Shown piece by piece: positions 49,344-51,423 of a stretch of 51,423 nucleotides of DNA. This DNA is from Novosphingobium sp. (GTDB taxonomy: Bacteria > Pseudomonadota > Alphaproteobacteria > Sphingomonadales > Sphingomonadaceae). How positions within the stretch are numbered: position 1 is the stretch's first letter; each line of letters starts with the position of its first letter. The position numbers were made by a program, and so were the translations under genes. The DNA is taken from positions 1 through 51,423 of the forward strand of contig NZ_JAUYNB010000035.1 of the NCBI RefSeq assembly GCF_030699305.1, read 5' to 3'. The notes beneath the pieces are model-generated. The model searched no databases, was not told the DNA's origin, and was given only the letters and a program-made list of their open reading frames with translations.

Positions 49344-50357
49344 ATGAGTAAGAAAAACAGCGGTTTTGCAGCTGATTTGGCGGCAGGCATCGACCTCACC
49401 GACGCAGGTGCGGCACCCCGTCGATCGAGCATAGCTTCGAACGTGCTCACCGGCCGGGCGAACCGTCTTGCCGACCTTGCGTCAGGGGCGATTGTTAATC
49501 GGACTCATGAGTTGGTGGATCCTGCCAGATGCCGGATGTGGGCGGGGCACAATCGTGATTACGCCCTGCTAAACGAAGAACGGTGTTCGGATCTCATCGA
49601 GAGCATCAAGGCGCAAGGTCGGCAGGAAATCCCAGCGATCGTTCGTCGCCTATCGGGTGATGAGGACTACGAATTCGAAGTCATCTGCGGCGCCCGGCGA
49701 CATTGGTCGATCAGTTGGCTCAGGTCCCACAATTACCCTGACTTCAAATTCCTCGTCGATGTGCGAGAGATTGGCGATGAGGAGGCCTTCCGCCTCGCAG
49801 ACATCGAGAACCGTGCCCGGGACGATCTCACAGATCTTGAAAGGGCGCGAGACTATCTGCGCGCGCTCACAGCTTACTATGACGGCCGGCAAAAAACGAT
49901 GGCCGAGCGCCTGAAGGTGTCGGAAAGCTGGCTGACGCGCTATCTCGATCTGGCGCGTCTACCGGAGGAGCTCACTAAGGCTTTCGCCAATCCGCAGGAG
50001 CTTGGCATTCGCAACGCGATCGCTCTCAAAGCACTTTTGAAACCTGATGATCGCAGGGAAAGGGCCTTCCGTGAAGCTGCACGCCTCGCTGAAGAGCGCG
50101 AGGCAACCGGCCAATCCATGCCAGTGATTGATGTGATCAAGGCGCTGTCACTGGCGGTCGATCCCCCCAAGAAGTCAGGATCCCCCAAGAAGTCAGGAAT
50201 GGCAGAAACGGTTGCCAATGGGAGCGGCAAACCCGTGCTTCGGATCGAGGGTGCTGATCGCAAGGGCATTCGCCTTACCCTCCTGAGTAAGGGCGGAGCG
50301 ACGCGTCAGGAGGCCGAAGAAGCAGTGCGCGCGGTTTTGGACCGATACTGGACTTGA
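49344..50357 (+). CDS. parB: ParB partition protein
   Basis: The 337-residue protein has a ParB/Spo0J CTPase-type N-domain (SIKAQGRQEIPAIVRR, EVICGARRHWSISWL, ADIENRARDDLTDLERARDYLRAL). A helix-turn-helix follows (MAERLKVSESWLTRYLDLARLP), and the C-terminal domain probably dimerises. It should bind the three parS palindromes and work with ParA. The 3' part encodes a duplicated KKSGSPKKSG stretch whose DNA is two iteron copies on the minus strand. It is preceded by GGAGGG 8 bases before the ATG. Confidence 0.94.
   Translation: MSKKNSGFAADLAAGIDLTDAGAAPRRSSIASNVLTGRANRLADLASGAIVNRTHELVDPARCRMWAGHNRDYALLNEERCSDLIESIKAQGRQEIPAIVRRLSGDEDYEFEVICGARRHWSISWLRSHNYPDFKFLVDVREIGDEEAFRLADIENRARDDLTDLERARDYLRALTAYYDGRQKTMAERLKVSESWLTRYLDLARLPEELTKAFANPQELGIRNAIALKALLKPDDRRERAFREAARLAEEREATGQSMPVIDVIKALSLAVDPPKKSGSPKKSGMAETVANGSGKPVLRIEGADRKGIRLTLLSKGGATRQEAEEAVRAVLDRYWT
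50163..50198 (-). repeat. Two iteron copies inside parB
   Basis: On the minus strand, CCTGACTTCTTGGGGG occurs twice in tandem with an 18-base period. It differs from the origin iteron CCTGACTCCTTGGGGG at one position of sixteen. The copies encode the linker repeat PKKSGSPKKSG in parB and lie 3.7 kb from the main array in opposite orientation. Confidence 0.75.
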
Positions 50358-50473
50358 AGTCGGCTGTTCTCGACTTTGAGGCACCAACAAATCGCCTGTG
50401 TGAATCAGTTCAATTCCAGTGATTCAAAATTCCCGTTGGCTTGCGCATTGCCGCCTGCCGCATTCATGCGCGG

Positions 50474-50752
50474 ATGGACACCGTTACCCATGGCACCTTC
50501 ATCTGGCTCGAGGCGGTCTGCGCGGAGCGCAATGTCGCGCGGCGCTACACGGTCGCGCTGAGCCGCGACCTGTTCGGCGCGTCGATCGTCGAGTTCACCT
50601 GGGGGCGCATTGGCACGAAGGGGCAGGGGAGGGCGATCTCGTTCGCTGCCGAAGATGAGGCCGCGCACTTTGCCAGGCAGCTACTGCGCCGACGAGCCAG
50701 CGCCCCCAAACGAATTGGCGTGCCTTACCGCGAAGTCTCGTGGTGGCCGTAG
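50474..50752 (+). CDS. Small WGR-domain protein
   Basis: From MDTVTHGTFIWLEAVCAERN the protein has 92 residues and consists almost only of a WGR domain: RRYTVALSRDLFGASIVEFTWGRIGTKGQG, then AAHFARQLLRRRASAPKRIG. WGR domains bind nucleic acid ends and occur in PARPs and bacterial repair proteins. Stand-alone plasmid versions are frequent in alphaproteobacteria and have no defined job. It lies 116 bases after parB and converges with the partial HTH gene, six bases away. Confidence 0.85.
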   Translation: MDTVTHGTFIWLEAVCAERNVARRYTVALSRDLFGASIVEFTWGRIGTKGQGRAISFAAEDEAAHFARQLLRRRASAPKRIGVPYREVSWWP

Positions 50753-50758
50753 GGAGCC

Positions 50759-51423
50759 TTAGAAGGCTCTGCGTGCCGTTTTAGCAGCTAGCGCCTGGTC
50801 TCCGGCGCGTAACATAGCCAGATCGGCCTTCTCGAGCGCGGTGGCGGCCTGTGAGGCGGTGCGACGGGTCACGCCGAGGGCGCGGGCCAGTTCGGCGCGG
50901 GTAAGGGGCCCCAGCGCCGCTATTAGCTGCCATACAACAGGCGCCTGCGACGAGGCGTAGAGCCCAGCCAGGCGCTCGTCGCCCAACGCCAATGCTGCGC
51001 GGACCGCGGCAAGGTCGGTTGCCAGGTCATCGGCGGCCGTACCGATCGCCTTGGTCAGCACGGAGCGAAGGGGGCTTTCAAGCTCGGCTCGGAATGCGGC
51101 ACGCGGTGCGAGCCCGGCTAGCGCCAGCGGCGCGGCTCCGAGGCTGAAAACATGCGGGCGCATGGCTGCGGCGAGCGAGGCTGCCCAAGCGCTGCCCCTT
51201 GCAGCGAAGCGCTGGAACACCTTGCCTTCGATGATCACCTCCTCGCTGCCGAGCTCGAGGAAGTCATTCTCGTCCTCGCGAAGCTGTGGCGTGACAAAGA
51301 ACGCGCCAATCACATCAATAGATTGATAAATAGCAATAATGTCGTCTTCTCGGTGAATCTTTCCCTGGCGCAGACGAAAGTCATCTTCCCCTGGGTGCCA
51401 AAATAGCCGACACGGCGGTTGCT
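50759..51423 (-). CDS. Partial HTH protein running off the right edge
   Basis: The reading frame stays open to the window edge. Upstream of the GTG at 51313 it reads ..QPPCRLFWHPGEDDF.., RQGKIHREDDIIAIYQSIDV, so the true start lies outside. About 221 codons are visible. The C-terminus is a MarR-like winged helix (LGPLTRAELARALGVTRRTASQAATALEKADL). The middle is Ala-rich and helical. It may be a plasmid regulator; I recognise no specific family. Its visible promoter region is absent because the 5' end is cut. Confidence 0.7.
   Translation of the reverse strand, partial: QPPCRLFWHPGEDDFRLRQGKIHREDDIIAIYQSIDVIGAFFVTPQLREDENDFLELGSEEVIIEGKVFQRFAARGSAWAASLAAAMRPHVFSLGAAPLALAGLAPRAAFRAELESPLRSVLTKAIGTAADDLATDLAAVRAALALGDERLAGLYASSQAPVVWQLIAALGPLTRAELARALGVTRRTASQAATALEKADLAMLRAGDQALAAKTARRAF

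Overview
The window looks like a GC-rich plasmid segment from an alphaproteobacterium, most likely a member of the Sphingomonadales. This rests on three things. A Ros/MucR regulator is present. Two SOS promoters carry alphaproteobacterial-type LexA boxes (GTTC-N7-GTTC). The backbone proteins (DUF1173, DUF736, DUF3768, an ArdC-like protein, a strawberry-notch helicase, a Toprim primase-like protein) are of kinds I associate with large sphingomonad plasmids. No rRNA, tRNA, CRISPR array, relaxase or type IV secretion gene was seen. Both window edges cut genes.

Layout. 1-130 is the probable end of an insertion sequence. 208-9289 is plasmid backbone, mostly on the minus strand: MucR, ssb, a secreted-type nuclease, pentapeptide protein, YdeI-like protein, DUF1173, a DprA-like protein, HMCES/YedK, a small SOS-box gene and DUF736. 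9578-28945 is a defence island inserted into this backbone. 28956-38549 returns to backbone (DUF3768, an ArdC-type protein overlapping a GHKL ATPase, a large ParB-like protein, a Fic protein, a SHOCT membrane protein). 38588-41014 holds an unknown transglutaminase-like protein divergent from SOS-controlled umuDC. 41020-46148 holds a 1405-residue methylase/strawberry-notch helicase and a Toprim protein. 46250-50357 is the replication and partition core: iterons, an inverted-repeat operator, a Rep_3-type initiator, ParA, ParB and three identical parS-like palindromes. Two further iteron copies lie inside the 3' end of parB. 50474-51423 holds a WGR protein and a partial HTH protein.

The defence island is the most interesting part. 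A WYL-domain regulator (CapW/BrxR type) is divergent from a tightly packed five-gene operon: sbcD-like, sbcC-like, a TerB_N/TerB_C protein with an N-terminal DUF805 membrane domain, a P-loop ATPase and an Lhr-like helicase. The last three genes match the composition of the Shango defence system (SngA-SngB-SngC). The SbcCD pair, the membrane anchor and the WYL switch suggest an extended or unrecognised variant. Downstream of the regulator, on its own strand, is a CoiA-like nuclease reading frame that appears frameshifted. Next to this module lie a DUF2971 gene and a complete two-gene Hachiman system (HamA nuclease, HamB helicase).

A second unexplained pattern is a purine-rich motif (GAGGGGAGGGGG on the minus strand). 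It sits 18-75 bases upstream of the start codons of nine backbone genes, often directly after the preceding gene's stop codon.
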